Source: Diospyros lotus (taxonomy: Eukaryota; Streptophyta; Magnoliopsida; Ericales; Ebenaceae). Taken from it: a DNA stretch of 64,000 nucleotides. The notes beneath the pieces were generated by a model. That model was given only the letters and a program-made list of their open reading frames with translations, had not been told where the DNA came from and did no database searches. Made by a program: the position numbers and the translations under genes. Positions 11,943 through 26,002 of this stretch are shown here, piece by piece (the stretch's first letter is position 1; each line of letters begins with the position of its first letter). Where the stretch lies: positions 14,653,030-14,717,029 of the forward strand of contig NC_068346.1 of assembly GCF_014633365.1 (NCBI RefSeq). The letters run 5' to 3'.

Positions 11943-13304
11943 TGATAGAAAAGTAATGCTAGGGCACACACCAAGAGGAGGGGTGAATTGGTTATTTTAA
12001 AAAAATAATGACTTTCAAAACCTTAAACAATGTAGAATGTGTTTCCAATGAAAAATTGATACAAGAAACACATAAGGAATAGATTGTAGCTAAAATGGAA
12101 AATGAATAATGCAAGCACACCATAACATAATGATTTATAGTGGTTCGACTTACCCAAGCTTAGTCCACTACCTTAGCTCCTTACTAAGGATTTTAAACAC
12201 AATTCACTAAAAACACTTACTTAAACAAAGTAGGTCATTTAGTATAAAGACTAGAAAGATACAACCTCCTATCAATTAGATAGGCCATCAAGCTCTACAA
12301 GCTTGGAAACAAATGAACACAATAGTAAAGAGAGTTCTAAGAGTTTGACCTCTTAGTTACAAGTTCTCTCAATGAAAGATAAGACTTGAAAGAAATTAAA
12401 CAATAAATAGATTACAAGCCTTTACAATGAATGAGTGAGAGAAAAGAATGTAAGCTCAATAAATTCTCTTTAACACTTGCTAGCTTGGTAGTTGAATCAT
12501 CTAAGAGCTTTAAATGTTCTTTAGGATGAGCATTTATAGTTGTGGGAGCTAGCGTCCAAAAATCTGATCGTTAGTGGTTGTTGGGCACTCATTTAATGCA
12601 CTTCAGAAATAGCTATTAGGTTTCTTGCGAAAATAATGGTTGACAGATGCAAGACATCGGTTGATAGATAAGTACAAATTCAAATATCGGTCAATAGTTC
12701 AATTACAACTATCGATAGGTCCTCGTGCAAGTATTCTGTCGGTCCAGAGATGCATAAGCATCAGTTAACAGATGGCTTGCAGACTACGAAAGTAATGAGG
12801 CTTGACATTCTGTCGGTCGACAGATGCATGAGCATTGGTCGATAGATGAATTAAAAAATATAAGGCCGATCGATAGATGATGAGGATTCTATCGACATAT
12901 GTAGGTCATTCTTAAGAGCAAGCATACTGCTCATCGACAGATGAATAAGCAACGGTCGACAGATAAAGGTCATTCTTTAAACAAGCATTCTGTTGGTTGA
13001 CAAGCCAAAGGCAACTGATCAACAGCTAGAAGCTTTGTATACCAGAATGGCGACAGGTCATTACCAACTGTCAATAGCTTTGCCAAAATTTGAAAATTGG
13101 TCGACAAGTCATTTTGACTAGTTAACAGATGACCTTATTTCATTTGAAAAAAATTGCCTCATTTTGAATCCATTTTACTAACGGTTCATACGATCATTTT
13201 GAATATAAGTTTCCATAACTATATGTATAAAGATTGATTTTATCATGATGGCTAAATCTAAAAGATTGTTTTCATCATCAAAACTATTTCTTGAATTTTA
13301 AACA
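11943..13304 (-). mobile_element. 5' LTR of minus-strand Copia element
   Basis: The LTR ends CTATCA next to the primer site. Its proposed start is TGTTTAAAATTC (minus strand, at 13304), giving about 1362 bp. The minus-strand promoter block CCACTATAAATCA (TATA at about 12139-12131), the transcribed stretch and the terminal AATTCACCCCTCCTCTTGG are shared with the LTRs at 17305-18702 and 24939-26293. This marks a related family. The matching 3' LTR is not present; an unrelated LTR occupies that side. Confidence 0.75.
12645..13135. repeat. TCGACAGATG-type interspersed repeats in LTR U3
   Basis: An irregular series of GGTCGACAGATG / CTGTCGGTCGAC-like words spaced roughly 20-60 bp apart. Many contain the palindrome GTCGAC or decayed versions of it. 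It sits in the U3 part of the LTR, upstream of the TATA box on the minus strand. The same position in the family at 17-26 kb holds a related TAGTCGACTAT array. Confidence 0.75.
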
Positions 13305-13463
13305 TAAAATCGATGACTTGATTTGAACATCATTGTTTTCTCTAGCCAACAAGTATATTTTACAAGCTGAAGTAATGTAAATAGCTAAAGGAAACAAAGA
13401 TTTAGATAAGAAGAGAAAAAAAAAAAAAAAAAGACTTTGATGAAGAGACAAGCTAGTGAAAGA

Positions 13464-14962
13464 AGAAAGCCAAAAGAAATGATGGTCCTCCACAACTCTA
13501 ATTCAGAAACTATACTTCATTTACAGAGCCTCTATCTATTATATCAGCAGTCCTTAAAGGGTTAGAAGTTATTAAATTCCCTAAGAAGACTAACAAACCT
13601 TTAGGAAAGAAAATGGAGAGTTGAATACTTAAAAAGGGGCTTTGATTAGAGAGGGGGAATTAGGAGAATTCATAAACGCAAAAGCCCATAGGGGTGAATA
13701 GAAAAACTACCCTAAAGACAAAAGGCATAACTTAAGCCAATAAGAGCAAGAAGAAAACAGAAGTTCTTATTAATCAAAAGGAACAAGGATCCAAGAAGCG
13801 TATTTTCGCCATTCAAATGTCTAAAACCCTCTAGAGGAATCAAAAGACTTGAAAACACTACATAAAAGTATCATAGAAAAATTAAAGGCATTAACAGTTA
13901 TATTTTTCATCATATAATGTATGAATAAAATGAATTTTAAACTATTGCATTTCCTTCTTTATGTGTTTAGTTTCTCAAGACAATGAATGCACAAAAAAAG
14001 CCAAAGCCTCAGCAAAAGAGCAAACCTAACACCAAAAACGTAGAAAGCATGAGAGTAATCTAGAAAAGAAAAACAGAAAGCACGAGAATGATCTAAAATT
14101 AGAAACGCAAAAAGCTTTAGAATGGTCTAAGACAAACCTAGCACCAAAAACGCAGAAAGTATGAGAATGATCTGTAATTAGAAATGCAAATAGAGTGAGA
14201 ATGATTTAGAATCAAAAACTCAAAAAGTGTTGGAATGGTCTAGGAAAAAACTAGTATTAAAAATGCAAGAATTGTGAGAATGATATAAGGAACACCTAAC
14301 ATCATAAGTGCAAAATGCGTGATATCAAATTAAAAAATTAAAAACGCAAAAGCATAGGAACAATCTAGGGTAACTCAGAATCAAAAGTAATAAATGCGTA
14401 AGAATAATCTAGAATAACAAAAAACCTGCTAAGAAGCCCAAACATCATTTGTGTTAATGAATAAAGGACTCAGCCAAACATACGTAGATGATTAAAAATC
14501 TTTAAGATGTTTGGGGGTTACTTGTGTTGATAGATGAATAACTCACCCTAAACACATGCGAATGCTTGCTTCTTCAAAACTTACACACGAATTAAACAAC
14601 ATGACAGAACCAGTCCACTCGAGGACTGAGGAGTGACGAAGGAACCTTTCTAAATGCATAAACAACATGACAAAACCAGTCAACCTAAAGGATTAGGGAA
14701 CGATGAAAGAATCTTCCAAGATGATCGTACAATATCAATAAAAGTCCTTTGATAGAACTAGTCATCCAAAAAAGACTAGGGAGCCATATTGCATAACGCC
14801 CCTATGTCCATCTCCGCCTTACCTACGTTAACCACCTCAAAGCAATCTAGTGATCTACTCTGGGATTATATGTCAACCGACGCTTCGCCTAAGCCCCGTT
14901 CCTCTTTAATAGTTTGGCCTTAAAAGATCCTCATTAAAAGTCCATAAGAGTAATCTGGGCTA
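13464..14962. repeat. 1499-bp direct repeat, left copy (X1)
   Basis: Host or older-repeat sequence that abuts the left end of CACTA C3. It is repeated in the same orientation at 32561-34059 with equal length and about ten substitutions. X1 stops at GGGCTA, where C3 is inserted. No gene is seen. At about 14020-14400 it holds a degenerate minisatellite built on AAAACGCAGAAAG and TGAGAATGATCTAG. Confidence 0.95.
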
Positions 14963-14984
14963 CACTACAAGAAAATAGTGTATT

Positions 14985-15500
14985 AGAGACGGATTTTGAG
15001 ATGGATTTTGAGACGGATTTCCAGTTTGAGACGGATTTTGAGACAGAATTTGAGACGGATTTTGAGACGGATTTTTTCCGTCTCTAATTGAGACGGATTT
15101 TGGGACAAATTTTTTTCATCTCTAATTGAGATGGATTTTGGGACAAATTTTTTTCATCTCTAATTGAGATGGATTTTGGGACAAATTTTTTTCATCTCTA
15201 ATTGAGATGGATTTTGGGACGGATTTTTTCCGTCTCTAATTGAGACGGATTTTCAGACGGAATTTTCCGTCTCTAATTGAGACGGATTTTTTCGTCTCAA
15301 AATTTAGACAAATTTAGAAATGTGTTTCAAACGGATTTAGAGACGGAAATATCCGTCTCAAAATCCGTCTCAAATTTTAAAAAAAATTAAAAAAAATAAA
15401 ATAAAATTTTATCGCATTTTGAGACGAATTTTAGAAACAAAGAAAATCTGTCTCTAAATCCGTCTCAAATTTAGATATAATTAAAAAAAATAAATTTTAT
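14985..15500. repeat. C3 left subterminal repeats
   Basis: A dense array of GAGACGGATTTTGAGACGG and its inverted forms (CCGTCTCTAATT). It mirrors the array at 32270-32560 and can fold into many hairpins. It is typical of CACTA subterminal binding sites. Confidence 0.9.
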
Positions 15501-18033
15501 TTTTAAGAAAAATAAAAATTCAACCTGATAACAATTACAAATAACATATCATACATAAAAATAACATGCATACAAATATTATCTACAAATCCATAATCGT
15601 CTACAATTCCATATTACATATCCATACAAATAATAGATCATGCTAATGATCCGAAGGGTTCTGGGGCGACGAAGATGAAGAACGATAATGTAGTCTATCT
15701 TCAATAGCCGAGATTCGCTGGTTGAAGGGTTCTATTGCTACCCGAACAGCTTCTTGTATCTGATCTGATAGTGAGACGGACAACGATGGCTGTGGCGGTG
15801 GCTGTGGCTGTGGTGTCGGTACATAGTAAGAACCGGGGATTATATGTGCCTCTGACCCCATTCCATAAACATGACCCTTTTTCTTACCTCCCGCAACCTC
15901 CAACCATAAGGATCTATCGTCAATAGCTGGGTGCGAAGGCTGGCCAGCTTCACTATCTTCTGAATGGCCAACAACCGATGACTGTGATGATGCCTCGTGT
16001 TGTCGCGTCTGAAAGTTAGCCTGCAAGCATCATGGATACATGTATGAAATACATTATACTATAAAAAGGCCAATTAAGCATAATAAAATAATATAAAGAC
16101 ACAAGTAATGTATACTTACATAAGTATCCTCGGACCTCCTATCAACGAATCCGGAATTGTCTTTCCTTCTATGTGTTGCGAGGAACAACTCAGCTTGTGT
16201 AGGTGGGCGACCAAATTGTCTTGACTACAAAGAAAAAAGAAAGTGTTAATGCAAAAATTATTATATATTAAAAATTCATAAAATAAAATATAATATTAAA
16301 CATTAAATATTATCAATCTCTTTTTATGCTCAGACATGGGTATGGAACCACATGTATGCATACTACCTCCTACGTCTGAAGCCCTATTTTTCTTTCCTTT
16401 TTCAGACTTATCCTTGAATTCTGCAGAATTCCAATACTCCTTTAGGGCTTCAAATACAGAAAGCGGCATCCACGAGGGTTTTTTATTCAAATCCTTTCTG
16501 ACATGAAATAAAATATCGGTCATACGATCAGAAGCCATCTTTTCAAAATTAGCCCTAATTTGATGCTCCAAAGCACTATCCCAAGACCAATTTTTCTGTA
16601 ATGTTAAGACAAAATAAAAGTTTAAAAAAATCAATTATATATCAAAATGCAAGGGTTTTTCATAGCAAGCATCTATAACTCATATAATACACATGGTAAA
16701 AAATATTCTTGTCTGCACTTGTGGGACATTTATTTCTAAGCATTTTTATTCTCGAGACTTAGGTTAAATACATATACTAAGAAAAACCTTTTCTAAGCAA
16801 TAATAACAGAGTTAGACATGCATAAATGGATACTATAATTAAAAAAATACAAGGATACAGATAATAAAAAAACGTTTAAATAAAAGACATGAGTATTGTT
16901 TTATTATGAATATGGATCAAATTTTACCAAACTATCTCCATACCATTCACTTGATTATAAGCCATAGGTAATTTAAATTTAGACATTACTAAAGCAAACC
17001 ATCAACCATAGATATACTAAAGAAACACATTACCTTAAACTCGCCATACCACATCTCCCTAACAGCAGGATCTGTCTTCTTCCAACTCGGGTATGGCCCC
17101 TCAAACTTACTTTGAATAATTCGGGAAATATCTCGTTTGCTCAAATTATTATTAAACCTGTTAAAATACACATTAATTTGTAAAGTAATGTATTAAAATG
17201 AAAATTTCTTTATTTAAATTAAAATTGATTAGTAAGATAAGGGATACTTACGAAAAACCTAATGGACATATCATCGGACGATTATCAGGGGTGGCAGTGG
17301 GTGTTGTTAGAACAATAGGTTCTATGGCACACACCAAGAGGGGGGGTGAATTGGATATTTTAAAAATCTTTGATAGAACTTTGAAATCCTTTTGATGGAA
17401 AATTCGATGCAAGTGAGGATTATTGAATTGCTTGAAATAATAAATGAAATAAAACCACAAGCACAAGAGAAGAACACAAAGGATTTATAGTGGTTCGGCT
17501 TAACCCAAGCCTAATCCACTACCTTAACTCCTCACTAAGGATTTTTAAACCATCCACTAAAACCCCCTACTTAAACTAAGTAGGTCCTCTAGTCCAAGAC
17601 TAGGAATTACAACTTCTTGCTTATACAAGCAAGCCCTCTAGCACCTAGCTAGGAATTACAGCCACTTGCTTCAACGAGCAAGTCTTCTAGCACAAAGCTA
17701 GGAAAATAAGAACGATATAAATGAAAGAGAGAAGCTAAGAGTTAACACTCTTAGTTACAAGTTCTCTCACAATGAAAACAAGGCTTAATAATAAATTTAC
17801 AATGATAGAACAACAAAGCCTTAGATAGAAAATACAACAGTGAAAGCGCAAAGATTGTAAGCTTTGAGTAAAAATGATTTTAACTCTTTAGATCAACTCG
17901 TTCCCGTCCATTAGTCTTCTCTTGATCATCCACGACTTGTATTTATAGGCTTCCCAAAAGATTAAAGAGAAATGTAGCCGTTTGTGACCGTTAGAGTTGA
18001 AAAACTAGCCGTTGGAAGCTTTCTGTACAAGAT

Positions 18034-18410
18034 ATAGTCGATAGAAGAAAATGCATAGTTGACTATTTTTACAAATAAAACAAAACATAGTCGACAGACA
18101 AAAATACATAGTCGACTATCTTATAACACAAAAATTTCATAGTCGACAGATACATATGCATAGTTGACTATTGCAAAAATGTGAAGAGATTTTTGAATTT
18201 TATGAACAAAAATAGTCGACAGATGAAAAGCCATAGTTGACTATCCTTACATGATAGTCGACAAACTGAAAAATAGTCGACAGATGCCTTAAATAGTCGA
18301 CAGATCGAAACAGCATAGTCGACTATCCTTAAATATAGTCGACTATCCTTAACAGTATAGTCGACTATTCTTAGGTAAAGTCAACAGAATGAAACACATA
18401 ATCGACTATC
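18034..18410. repeat. TAGTCGACTAT palindrome array, 3' LTR copy
   Basis: Many copies of the 12-bp palindrome ATAGTCGACTAT, alternating with a half-related TAGTCGACAGA(T) word. Spacers are AT-rich and about 10-30 bp. The 5' LTR counterpart at about 25667-26002 is shorter by one to two units. It lies in U3, upstream of the minus-strand TATA box (CTATAAATCC, 17490-17481). Confidence 0.9.
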
Positions 18411-18702
18411 CTTTTGAAAACATTGAAAACTTAACAAAACCTCACTTTGATTCTTTTGAAAGCAAGTTGGGATTATCAAAAATATATTTTGAAATAAAAC
18501 CTCACTCAACCATACTCAATATTTCTTCCATATGATTTCATACCTTGCTTCAAAATTCATATATTACAAATTTGTTTTCTCATTCATATAATCCATAGAG
18601 ATTGATTTTATATTACAAATTCATTTTCTCATTCATATAATCCATAGAGATTGATTTTCATATAGTCATTATCAAAACTATTTTACTAAGAATAAAATAT
18701 CA

Positions 18703-21700
18703 ATCTCCCCCTTTTTGATGATGACAAAAACAAATATGAAAATCAATTTATTCATTTTATCTCCCCCTTTTTGTCAAAATCAAAAAGATTAAAACTTCCC
18801 CTTTTTGAAACACAATGAGGCTCCCCCAATGATAGGTTGAAAAACTTCATTCTTAAATAAAAACATTTCGCATGATTTTACAAATCACAAGACTTTTTCA
18901 ATGATTCTTTTTAAAACATTAGAGATAACTCCCCCTTAAGATGGCATAATTAGCATCATAAAAGATTTTTTAGCACATGCCATATACAGAAGCCTTATTC
19001 ATGAGATGCCAAAAATTGAAAAAATTTCATACCATATTGCATACTCATGATCATATTAGAGCCAATCTATACCTTTTCAAGTAATCACTCATATTTAAAC
19101 AATCAAAGTGCTAGATCAAATGCATAGCCATTCATCATAAAAGAGGCATATACATCAAATGATCAATATAAGAGTGAAATATATCATTTCAAGCAAATAG
19201 AGAGACTCTTTTTGAAAAACTCCCCCTTAAACTCACACGGGAGGTTTTAACCATAGAGACATTTTTCATATATAAAAAAAATAGTAATTGTCTCAATTCA
19301 AAAGATTTTACAAACATATCAATGGCCATAAATTTAAGGAATGAACCACATGAATTTACTTTCCATATATTCAAAAATAAGTGGTCATCCAAAAATATAA
19401 ATCTAAACAAGTTATGGAAGATTTCATACAAGAGACATTAAAGATAGCCTTTAAGAACATACATTTGTCTTTTGATAATCTTAGCCATACTTGTAATCAC
19501 ATAGGATCATTACATATAGATAACTTCAAAAAGCAAGATGATCCTTTAGCAAATAAAGCATGATTTCATACTCAAGTATTCATTTGTCACACAAAGATAA
19601 TCAAGCTATTTCATACAAGAAAAATAGCATTATAAATGATTCAAGACATGAATACTATATGCCATCAAGAATATATCATTTATCAAAAAAAAAATTTGAG
19701 ATCTAAGAGATTGACGGCGAAGCCCTTTGATTTAACCAATGATAAATTTGAGAGACATAAAGGATCTAAACTTCTTTAGATAAAATCACTTAAACTCAAG
19801 AATTGATAGGGATTTATCTAGAGTTTGATTTCCAATAGATTTGGACATGATACCAATTGATATTTTCTTTTTGTGCAAGATTCCCTGATTTTTTGCTAGG
19901 ACTATAGCATTTGTATTAGCACATTTGATTTGGAATATTGTGGGGATTTATGCCATAGTCTTTTGTTCCATCCATAGGATTTGAGCAACTATATAATCAC
20001 TTTTAGTGAAAGAGAATGAAATGGAAATTCACTTCCTTCTAAACAAAGACACTAGGAAGTTTCTTATAACTTGTCATGGATCACTAGTAATTCAAGGCAT
20101 AATCATTAAAGTACCCAAAAACATGACATTCAATCATATATTTAATGCCTTTATAAGAGATCAAGCCATAGGTACCATATCCTAAACTTAGGATTATAAC
20201 ATAGGATCATTTTATATAGAGATCTACAATAAGCAAGATGATCCTTTAATTTTTAAAGAAAAAGCATGTATTAGAATAATTTCTTACTCAAGCAATACAT
20301 GAGAGTAAATACTAATTATCCCAATAAGCATACATGCATGTCATATTATAGCCAAAATGCAAAAACAAGCTTGGCTTTTGACAATTTAGATCACAAGATT
20401 TTTGTATATTTTCAAGGGATATAAGATTTTGTATATCACACACAATTTAAAGATGAATCATTAAGAAATTTGGAAGGATGGATTGAAACTCTACGAATAT
20501 TTTCCAGTTAATCTACTTTGGAACCAATGATTGAGATAAGAAGCATGCCATATCGAAGACATCTTTTGTTTGAAGTGAATGCTCCAATCATTTAAAAAAA
20601 ATAGAATTGTAAACAATATCTCCTTTTATAGATAGAAAACAATTAAAGGTGTTAGGGGCATTTCAATATCTAATGGCATCTTCATAAATGGTTCTATGGA
20701 GTGTAAGAAAGTATTTCCAAACAATATTTTCTAGATTAATTGTATATATGGAAAATCTATAGAGTCTAAGAAAATCATATGTAAGAACTGTTCCCAATAA
20801 ATGTTTTAATCACACAGTATATCAAGATGAAAACCTCTCTAGTTCACTTGTCTTAGGATTGGATTGAAATCTAGTATATAGGCAAATACTAAGCACAATG
20901 TTCTACCTACTTGCTATCAATATAGCAATAATCCAATCATACTTCTATAATGCTCATTTTCCACCATTTTGGCATTTCCCATATTTGTCTAGGGTTGATG
21001 TACTATTCTTTTGAGTGGCTACTAATTTGCTTTTGAAAAAAATTAGATTTCTTAAGAAGATGTATTTTTGAAGAGATATATAAATTCCTTTATCTCCTTG
21101 CCTAGGTTGCAATCTTTAGAAGAGATGTTAACTTTCCCATTATGCTCATTTCAAATTTCCCTTGGCATTATATTGACACTTTAATTCCATAGGGATTTAT
21201 AGATGTTACACAAATCACTTGTAGATTCATAAGATATCCTTGTTATGAGGCTTAGAAGCAATGTTATTTCTATTTGAGCTCTTTTAAGTTTTTCTTCTAT
21301 AAGACATTTGCTAAGTCTCTCATACATGCCCTAGGGGCTTGCTTTGAATCATGTAGTGCTTTAGAGAGTTTGAACATATGATCCTTATATTGAGGATATC
21401 TCATAACTAGGAGATTTATCAATATATACTTCCTCATTTAACCATTCAAAAATGCACTTTTAATATTCATTTGAAATAGCTTAAACTTCTTGTAACAAGA
21501 AAATGCTAATAACATCTTTACAGTTTCTAATCTAGCAACATGGGCATAAGTTTCATCATAAACTATTCATTTTCCTTGATTATACCCTTAAGCTACTAAT
21601 TTACTTTTAATTCTAATTTTGTTTATAAGTACCCATTTGATTACTATGGTTGGGAGATCTTAAGTCTTGGAACCAATTGCCACATTTCATTTATTTCAAA

Positions 21701-23500
21701 TTGATTTAGCTCTTCATGGCAATGATCCAATTTTCATCATTCAAGGCTTTCTTAAGATTTTTAGGTTCTATTTGAGAAATAATGCAGCACATTGACATTT
21801 ATTTCTAGGAGATGATCATGTTCTAATTTCTCTAAAAAGATTTTCTATGATCCCATTATCTTGCTCATATTCTCTCTTAGAAATGATGATTTTCTCTCTT
21901 CATGAGCTACATTTTCTTCATTAAGCATTTAAACATATTATCATTTGATAGATTTGATTCTTTTGATCTAATGAGAATTTTTCAAATCTTTATCCTAATT
22001 CTTTATCACCACTTTCCTTGGGTTTTGGAACTTCAACCCTCACATAATTAACTATAATTAGAATAGATTCTTCTATTGTTAGAGTCATATAATTAAATAC
22101 TCTATATGCTTTACTTTGAGTAGAATATCTTAAGAAAATTCTTTTATCGCTCTAAACATCAAATCTTTCCTAAAGAATTTTTACCACTGTTAAGGATAAA
22201 ACATGTACTACAAAAAAAATATGAAAATATGAAATATTTGGTTTATAACTCATAGGGGTTTTCTTTAAGATAGGTTTATAGAAATCTTATTCAACATATA
22301 ACATGAGGTGTTAATGGCTTAGACTAAAAAGGAATTTTGTCACATAGCACAATTCTAGTCATTTATTGTAAAGATCTATCTTTCTTTTCAACTACCTCAT
22401 TTTGTTCTAGCACTAGAAAATTATGATCAATACATTTTCCTCACAATAGTGGTTGAATTGCTCATTTCAAAATTCTACCCATGATCACTTGAAATTTTTG
22501 AAATATATATATTTTTATCTTTTGAAAATATTTCAAACGGGATAAATGTTTCACTCTTAGATGCAAGAAATATTATCAAGTGAACCTAGAGTAATCATTC
22601 ATAATAACTAGCACATATTATTTTTCACCTAAGTTTAGTGTTCTCATAGGACCAAAAATATCTAAATAAAGTGAAGTTAGAGACCTAGGAGTTGTTACTT
22701 AATTTTTAGGCTTAAATAATATATCTATTTATTTGCCTTTCATTCATGCACCACAAATGTGGTTTCTTTCATATTTGTTCTTAGGAAATCTCTCAACAAA
22801 ATCACGTTGGATAGATAGTCAACAACATTCATGCTCACATGACCTAGTCTTTTATGACATAGCCAAGTTTTGAAGGCTTAAATGATATACTTATTTGTTA
22901 GCCTTTCATGTATGCCTCAAATAATTTTCATATTTAAGCTTTAGGCAATTTCTCAACAAGATCCTGTTTGGATAGATTATATAAGCATATTCATATTTGC
23001 ATGACTTAGTTCATTATGCCATAGATAAATAGATGGGAGATGAATGATACTAGGCATTTCTCTTATACAAGATGAGAATAAGTCTATGCACAATTTTTAT
23101 CTTATTTTCTATGATCTTCATTTCATTTTCTTTGTGACAAGATACTTCACATGAATTAGCATTAAAGCATATTTGATATCTTTTGTCACAAGATTAACAT
23201 ATGCTAATTAGGTTGAGCTTAAGACCATTTATCAAGACAATATTTTCTAGCACAAAATTTAGGGAAACAAATTTTATTCTCCCCCTTAGTCACTGCCTAT
23301 ATCAAAACACTATAAATATCCCTTAATTTTGAGAAACCAATATATTTGACATTATGAATAGAAATTTTCAGCAAAATCATAATGGCACACTTATAATTCA
23401 AAATCATCAAAATTATTAAACATAGAGAATTTAGGGATAGAAATGTACCACCAAGATTTTAATTAATAAAATCTTACTCTTGGATGACAGAACATCTTTT
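18703..23500 (-). pseudogene. Decayed Copia pol
   Basis: About 4.8 kb that should hold protease, integrase, RT and RNase H of the element at 17305-26293. Only fragments remain readable on the minus strand. The clearest is RT near 21440-21310, where EEVYIDKSPSYE is followed, after a frame change, by KDHMFKLSKALHDSKQAPRA. This matches the order of conserved Copia RT blocks. Frameshifts and stops occur every few dozen codons. No frame over about 80 codons survives, so no function is possible. The Copia assignment rests on this RT patch and on the gag. Confidence 0.6.
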
Positions 23501-23531
23501 GGGGTTGAATCTCTTTTCATCCCCTTTTCCT

Positions 23532-24882
23532 TCATGCTTGACTCATCCACAAAAATTTCTCTTTAAAGATCATTTGGATGTCAAGCAACCTGCACAAATA
23601 ACTATCCACAAGCCTTTGGTGCCCAAACCACCTTGGAATCACCATTGTTAGCATAGAGATCTTCCTTAGGAACCCAAATTTGTTTAAACCTATGTGGATT
23701 ATTTCTTTCAAAGCCTTTGCTTCTAAAATGATACCAATAGCTAGGATGTGAAGCAACAGATTTTTGTTTCCTTTTTATGAAAATTGTTTGCTTCTTATCC
23801 TTATGCACATTCCTCCTAAAATGAGAATTTTTAGGTATCAAAACATGCTTGGATCCTTAAGGATTTGCATGAGAAACATTTAAAGGCTTGGTTTCCTTAG
23901 GAATCCATTTCATTTTAGGTCCATAATATGATTTCCTTTTTAAATGACATTTGTATGCAATGTGACCTAATTTACCACAATAAAAGCATTTAATTTCATG
24001 ATAGGTGTGTAAATGTGAGCTCTTGACTTTTGCTCTTTGACTATTAAAATTTTGAACACCTAGTTCATAATCACATGAATTTGTAATCTCCTCTTTTAAA
24101 ATGGATCTCTCATTTAATGCACTATTCGAGGATTTCAATTCAAATTCTTCCAAAGTATTTTCCTTTGAAAATTCTTTATTGGAAGCAAGAAAATATTCAT
24201 TATTTGATCTCAATACTTCCAATTCATTTGACAGTAGATTTAATTTCTTTTGAATAGTTTTATTTTTCAAACATAGATTTTCAAAATTGACATATAAATC
24301 ATTTAAAGCATTCAACAACTTTTTATTTGTAAAAGAATCATGGTCATTATTTTTAGCATTCAAAGAACTAGACTAATGATCATTTTCACTATGACGACAA
24401 TCATCAAAATTGACAGTAGAAGTAGAGGTTACCTCCTCTTCTTCATTTACCATGAGGCACATGTTTGAGTTTTCTTCACTAGAGGTATGGAAACTTTCAT
24501 TCTCCTCTATTTGTTGATGATTCAATGGATTTTTAACCTGTAAATTTTCATCAACATGCTCACAAGATTTGTCAAAGAGATACAATGAATCAAGAGTACT
24601 CAATATCTCTTTAGCACTAGAGCACTTAGAAATTTTAACATAAATATCATCACTTAGGGCATGCTGTAAAATATGCATAGCTCTAATATTTAAAGAAAAA
24701 TTCATTTTATCACGATCATCCCATTCCATCTTTGGTTTTAAAACAAAACCCTTTTCCACAATATACCACAGATAACAGTCAATGGATGTCATGAATACAC
24801 AAATTCTTTTTCTCCAAAAATCATAATAAGAGCCATCAAAATACGGTGCCACATTTATAGGATAACCTTCCTTTAGAGCCAT
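23532..24882 (-). pseudogene. Copia gag with internal deletion and stops
   Basis: The frame starts at 24882 (MALKEGYPINVAPYFDGSYY), a typical plant Copia gag N-terminus just inside the primer site. After about 110 residues it passes to an acidic EENSNMCLMVNEEEE region, so much of the central gag domain seems to be missing. The same frame continues past a TAG at 24375-24373 into a Lys/Asn-rich probable coiled coil. A CCHC zinc knuckle (CFYCGKLGHIAYKC) lies near 24000-23950. The frame then passes another stop (TAA at 23859-23857) to a KQIWVPKE-type linker. The frame is maintained across both stops. It is related to the gag at 10.3-11.9 kb. Confidence 0.82.
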
Positions 24883-24923
24883 GGATTTCTCCTTAGGTTG
24901 TTAGACCTTGAAACAAAGAGTTA

Positions 24924-24936
24924 GGCTCTGATACCA
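24924..24936 (-). other. Primer binding site, exact initiator tRNA-Met type
   Basis: Two bases inside the 5' LTR end the minus strand reads TGGTATCAGAGCC, the canonical plant initiator-tRNA-Met primer site. It fixes the 5' end of the element and its orientation. Confidence 0.92.
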
Positions 24937-25666
24937 ATTGTTAAAACAATAGGTTTTATGGCACACACCAAGAGGGGGGGTGAATTGGATATTTTAAAAA
25001 TCTTTGATAGAACTTTGAAATCCTTTTGATGGAAAATTCGATGCAAGTGAGGATTATTGAATTGCTTGAAATAATAAATGAAATAAAACCACAAGCACAA
25101 GAGAAGAACACAAAGGATTTATAGTGGTTCGGCTTAACCCAAGCCTAATCCACTACCTTAGCTCCTCACTAAGGATTTTTAAACCATCCACTAAAACCCC
25201 CTACATAACCAAGTAGGTCCTCTAGTCCAAGACTAGGAATTACAACCTCTTGCTTATACAAGCAAGCCCTCTAGCACCTAGCTAGGAATTACAGCCACTT
25301 GCTTCAACGAGCAAGTCTTCTAGCACAAAGCTAGGAAAATAAGAACGATATAAATGAAAGAGAGAAGCTAAGAGTTAACACTCTTAGTTACAAGTTCTCT
25401 CACAATGAAAACAAGGCTTAATAATAAATTTACAATGATAGAACAACAAAGCCTTGGATAGAAAATACAACAGTGAAAGCGCAAAGATTGTAAGCTTTGA
25501 GTAAAAATGATTTTAACCCTTTAGATCAACTCGTTCCCGTCCATTAGTCTTCTCTTGATCATCCACGACTTGTATTTATAGGCTTCCCAAAAGATTGAAG
25601 AGAAATGTAGCCGTTTGTGACCGTTAGAGTTGAAAAACTAGCCGTTGGAAGCTTTCTGTAAAAGAT

Positions 25667-26002
25667 ATAGTCGATAGAAGAAAATGCATAGTTGACTATT
25701 TTTACAAATAAAACAAAACATAGTCGACAGACAAAAATGCATAGTCGACTATCTTATAACACAAAAATTTCATAGTCGACAGATACATATGCATAGTCGA
25801 CTATTGCAAAAATGTGAAGAGATTTTTGAATTTTATGAACAAAAATAGTCGACAGATGAAAAGCCATAGTCAACTATCCTTACATGATAGTCGACAGACT
25901 GAAAAATAGTCGACAGATGCCTTAAATAGTCGACAGATCGAAACAGCATAGTCGACTATCCTTAGGCATAGTCAACAGAATGAAACACATAGTCGACTAT
26001 CC
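25667..26002. repeat. TAGTCGACTAT palindrome array, 5' LTR copy
   Basis: The matching U3 array in the 5' LTR. Compared with the copy at 18034-18410, it lacks the internal stretch where CTTAAATATAGTCGACTAT-type units are repeated. Several single-base changes distinguish units (AGTTGAC against AGTCGAC). The repeat number has changed since insertion. Confidence 0.88.

Noticed and set aside
18034..18410. CRISPR-like array
   Set aside because: Irregular spacing, short palindromes, duplicated in both LTRs of a plant retroelement; no cas genes.
24924..24936. tRNA-Met fragment gene
   Set aside because: It is the 13-base primer site of an LTR element; no tRNA fold surrounds it.
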